Of a stretch of DNA of 9,602 nucleotides, positions 6,370 through 9,602 are shown one piece after another; the first letter of the stretch is position 1, and the number at the start of each line of letters is the position of its first letter. The notes under the pieces were generated by a model that was not told the origin of the DNA, searched no databases, and saw only the letters and a program-made list of their open reading frames with translations. Position numbers and translations under genes: made by a program. The DNA is taken from positions 1 through 9,602 of the forward strand of contig JAUNJL010000084.1 in the NCBI GenBank assembly GCA_030533315.1, read 5' to 3'. Source of the DNA: Eubacteriales bacterium (GTDB taxonomy: Bacteria > Bacillota_A > Clostridia > Lachnospirales > Lachnospiraceae).

Positions 6370-7245
6370 ATGGCAGATAACACAAATACTCCAAAAACCA
6401 TGGAATCCAATCACAGGATTGCTTCCGTGCTTTCCACGGCGCTGTTTGCAGTGGTCTGCGTGCTGATCGCGTTCCCTCTTCTGGCAGGTCTTGTGGCTTC
6501 CTTCCAGGAAGGCCGCGAGGTGGTGATGAAGGGTATGTCCTTAAACTTTGACTTCTCCAAGATGAGCCTGGACAACTATAAGTTCCTGTTCTCCGGAAAC
6601 GCGGACTCCCGCAAGTACTTTATGTGGTACAAGAACAGTCTCATCCTTACCCTGATCACCGTGGTACTGACGCTTCTTGTATGCTATTTTATCGCATATG
6701 GCCTGACCATGTATAAGTTCCGCCTTCAGGGCTTCTTATTCTTCCTGGTGATCGCGACCATGTGCGTACCCTTCGAGATCCTGATGCTTCCATTGTATCA
6801 GGAGGTGACGAAGCTTGGCATCATCAACACCAGAGCCGGCGTGATCCTGCCGGGCCTGTGCGCCGCATCCACCATTTTCTTCTTTAAGCAGTATATGTCC
6901 ACCCTCCCCAAGGAGCTGCTGGACGCCGGAAGAATCGACGGATGCACCGAGTACGGCATCAGCATTAAGATCATGATGCCCATCACCAAGCCGGCTTTCG
7001 CTTCCATGGCAATCCTTTGCGCCATGGGTTCCTGGAACAACATGCTGTGGCCCATGCTGGTATTCCGTGATACAAGCAAGTTTACCCTGCAGATCGGTCT
7101 GAATACCCTGCTGACGCCATACGGCAACAACTATAACCTTCTGATCGCAGGCTCCATGTTCGGGATCCTGCCCATCCTTGTGATTTATCTGGTATTCCAG
7201 AGGTATCTCATCGACGGTATGACGTCCGGCGCTGTGAAGGGCTGA
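6370..7245 (+). CDS. Sugar ABC transporter permease (MalG-like)
   Basis: Second permease subunit of the same importer, 291 aa. Hydrophobic segments are near residues 20-44, 89-112, 119-141, 153-172, 208-231 and 257-277. The EAA loop is clear at about 184-209 (LDAGRIDGCTEYGISIKIMM followed by PITKPA). The C-terminus QRYLIDGMTSGAVKG is the usual end of MalG-type permeases. AGGAGG overlaps the end of the preceding gene and the ATG begins one base after that gene's TGA. No ATP-binding subunit follows, so the importer must borrow an ATPase encoded elsewhere, as is common for CUT1 systems in Firmicutes. The operon ends at a terminator 30 bp downstream. Confidence 0.92.
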   Translation: MADNTNTPKTMESNHRIASVLSTALFAVVCVLIAFPLLAGLVASFQEGREVVMKGMSLNFDFSKMSLDNYKFLFSGNADSRKYFMWYKNSLILTLITVVLTLLVCYFIAYGLTMYKFRLQGFLFFLVIATMCVPFEILMLPLYQEVTKLGIINTRAGVILPGLCAASTIFFFKQYMSTLPKELLDAGRIDGCTEYGISIKIMMPITKPAFASMAILCAMGSWNNMLWPMLVFRDTSKFTLQIGLNTLLTPYGNNYNLLIAGSMFGILPILVIYLVFQRYLIDGMTSGAVKG

Positions 7246-7275
7246 TCAGTTACGGTTTTATACGCGCGGATAAGA

Positions 7276-7307
7276 GGGGCTGTTTTTATAGGCAGCCCCT
7301 TTTTTTT
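7276..7307 (+). terminator. Intrinsic terminator after the transporter operon
   Basis: GGGGCTG (7276-7282) pairs with CAGCCCC (7293-7299) around a 10-nt loop and is followed by eight T residues (7300-7307). It is a textbook rho-independent terminator on the plus strand. It separates the permeases from abfA, whose ribosome site starts about 35 bp later with no recognisable promoter between. Confidence 0.92.
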
Positions 7308-7339
7308 CAAAGATCGTCCAAATAGGGGGACGGTTATGA

Positions 7340-8875
<1,536 letters not shown>

Positions 8876-8941
8876 TCGATCAGACTGGACGGGGCCGTAT
8901 TCTCTTTTTGGAAGAGGGGGAAGGGGAAATTCGGACAGGGC

Positions 8942-8970
8942 TTTACAAAAGCGGGGAAATATGGTACGAT
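8942..8970 (+). promoter_or_regulatory. SigmaA promoter with extended -10, for the metG leader
   Basis: TTTACA (8942-8947) and TACGAT (8965-8970) are 17 bp apart, with TGG directly before the -10 as an extended -10 motif. Transcription should begin near A8977. It is placed between abfA and metG and reads toward metG, so metG is probably not part of the arabinan operon. Confidence 0.8.
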
Positions 8971-8982
8971 GCCTCTATGCAA

Positions 8983-9010
8983 GCCCCAGGACAAGGCCTT
9001 GTCCTGGGGC
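8983..9010. repeat. 28-bp perfect palindrome at the start of the leader RNA
   Basis: The 28 bases read identically on both strands. As RNA they fold into a 12-bp stem (GCCCCAGGACAA with TTGTCCTGGGGC) closed by GGCC. It starts about 6 nt after the predicted transcription start, so it would cap the 5' end of the transcript. No T-tract follows. It may protect the 5' end, act as a partial stop for abfA read-through, or form part of a larger regulatory fold. Confidence 0.9.
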
Positions 9011-9108
9011 GTTCAAAGGGAAACTCAGGGAAAAAGAGAGTACGTATGCGGATGGCATTACAGAGAAGTCCCCGCGGGGCCTGCGGGCTCCGGACAGGTA
9101 AGCGCTCG

Positions 9109-9153
9109 TCTTCCCAATACATGCGTATTGTGTGTATTGGGAAGATTTTTTTT
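9109..9153 (+). terminator. Intrinsic terminator inside the metG leader
   Basis: TCTTCCCAATACA (9109-9121) pairs perfectly over 13 bp with TGTATTGGGAAGA (9133-9145), followed by eight T residues (9146-9153). The loop holds GTATTG, which can also pair with CAATAC of the 5' arm as a shorter hairpin with an ATGC loop, so two folds compete. It lies about 130 nt downstream of the promoter's first hairpin and 124 bp before metG. It either ends a small RNA of about 175 nt or acts as an attenuator for metG. Confidence 0.88.
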
Positions 9154-9185
9154 GAACAGGATTTCCTGATTTTTAGAAAAAAAGG

Positions 9186-9265
9186 CCATGATGCCCCGAA
9201 AACACGGGGCGAAAAGAAGGGAACCCCGCAAGGGGGTACCATGATGCCCCGAAAACATGGGGCAA
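9186..9265 (+). repeat. Duplicated hairpin array just before metG
   Basis: A 25-base element occurs twice, at 9186-9210 and 9239-9263, with a single C/T difference; the copies are 53 bp apart. Each folds as a hairpin (GCCCCG with CGGGGC, loop AAAACA) and the one substitution changes a G-C pair to G-U, so pairing is kept. Between them lies CCCC-GCAA-GGGG (9224-9235), a third hairpin. Purine-rich AAGAAGG follows both copies, and after the second it merges with the metG ribosome site. Confidence 0.85.
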
Positions 9266-9277
9266 GAAGGAGGAAAC

Positions 9278-9602
9278 ATGGGAAACATGGACAAACCGAA
9301 GTATTATATCACGACTGCGATTGCCTATACGTCCGGCAAGCCGCACATTGGAAACACCTACGAGGCCGTGCTGGCAGACGCCATTGCCCGCTATAAGAGG
9401 CAGCAGGGCTATGATGTCTTTTTCCAGACCGGTACGGACGAGCACGGGCAGAAGATCGAGCAGAAGGCTGCCGACGCCGGCGTTACTCCCAAGGAATTTG
9501 TGGATGGCGTATCTACAGAGATCCGGGGAATCTGGGATCTGATGAACACCTCTTACGACAAGTTTATCCGCACCACAGACGAGTACCATGAGAAGCAGGT
9601 GC
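9278..9602 (+). CDS. metG: Methionyl-tRNA synthetase, N-terminal part
   Basis: Partial gene, 108 codons visible before the right edge. The product charges tRNA-Met with methionine and is a class I synthetase. The N-terminus matches the family strongly: YYITTAIAYTSGKPHIGNTY carries the HIGH-type signature as HIGN, a variant I believe is usual in Clostridia, and DVFFQTGTDEHGQKIEQKA is the conserved stretch after the first half of the nucleotide-binding fold. The start ATG 9278 lies 4 nt after AAGGAGG (9267-9273). A second in-frame ATG at 9287 exists because GGAAACATG is tandemly repeated (9272-9289); its spacing to the ribosome site is 13 nt, so 9278 is preferred. The KMSKS motif and anticodon-binding domain lie outside the window. 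It has its own promoter and leader and is unrelated to arabinan use. Confidence 0.95.
   Translation, partial: MGNMDKPKYYITTAIAYTSGKPHIGNTYEAVLADAIARYKRQQGYDVFFQTGTDEHGQKIEQKAADAGVTPKEFVDGVSTEIRGIWDLMNTSYDKFIRTTDEYHEKQV

Larger units (their letters stand above)
8876..9277 (+). other. 402-bp gene-free, heavily structured leader before metG
   Basis: This stretch holds no convincing protein gene. It contains, in order, a promoter (8942-8970), a 28-bp palindrome (8983-9010), the GC-rich pairing CCCCGCGGGG and GGGGCC/GGCTCC around 9071-9092, an intrinsic terminator (9109-9153), and three hairpins with a duplicated element (9186-9265). Long readable frames here cross the terminator and lack ribosome sites. 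I compared the region by eye with T-box, SAM, lysine, glycine, c-di-GMP, TPP and 6S RNA patterns and recognised none of them. Confidence 0.6.

Noticed and set aside
9224..9243. T-box-like sequence AAGGGGGTACC before metG
   Set aside because: It resembles AGGGTGGTACC but lacks the T of TGGN that pairs with the tRNA end, it lies downstream of the only T-tract terminator, and it is explained by a CCCC-GCAA-GGGG hairpin.
8908..9396. 162-aa frame crossing the metG leader and start
   Set aside because: It starts upstream of the predicted transcription start, has no ribosome site, runs through an intrinsic terminator and overlaps metG in another frame.

Overview
The window looks like part of a chromosome from a Gram-positive gut-type Clostridia, probably Lachnospiraceae. 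Base composition is moderately GC-rich, nearly every gene has a strong AGGAGG-type ribosome binding site, intrinsic hairpin-plus-T terminators are present, and the protein families are typical of that group. No mobile element, CRISPR array, tRNA or rRNA was found.

Positions 1-8875 form an arabinan / arabino-oligosaccharide utilisation locus. From left to right it holds: the N-terminus of an ArsR-like winged-helix regulator on the minus strand (1-119); a divergent pair of GH43 genes, one cytoplasmic exo-arabinofuranosidase-like (293-1246) and one secreted endo-arabinanase-like (1338-2861); a shared bidirectional terminator (2955-3002); a second ArsR-like regulator on the minus strand with a large C-terminal domain (3008-3871); a divergent CUT1-type sugar ABC transporter made of a binding protein (4005-5369) and two permeases (5469-6368, 6370-7245), closed by a terminator (7276-7307); and a cytoplasmic GH51 alpha-L-arabinofuranosidase, abfA (7355-8875).

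The inferred pathway is as follows. The secreted GH43 cuts arabinan outside the cell, the binding protein and permeases import arabino-oligosaccharides, and the cytoplasmic GH43 and GH51 enzymes release L-arabinose. No ATPase for the transporter and no arabinose isomerase, kinase or epimerase genes lie in the window. The ATPase is probably a shared MsmX/MsmK-type protein encoded elsewhere. Each regulator sits divergently next to arabinan genes, which suggests two local control points.

Positions 8876-9277 are a 402-base gene-free stretch with a near-consensus promoter, a 28-bp perfect palindrome, a strong intrinsic terminator and a duplicated hairpin array. It leads into metG (methionyl-tRNA synthetase), which runs off the right end. 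This leader does not match a T-box or any riboswitch class I could recognise by eye, and it is the least explained part of the window. Other points worth checking are operator-like palindromes beside both regulators, the odd 5' end of the second regulator at a ten-base homopolymer, a sugar-binding protein without a lipobox, and a 16-bp hairpin between the binding protein and permease genes.
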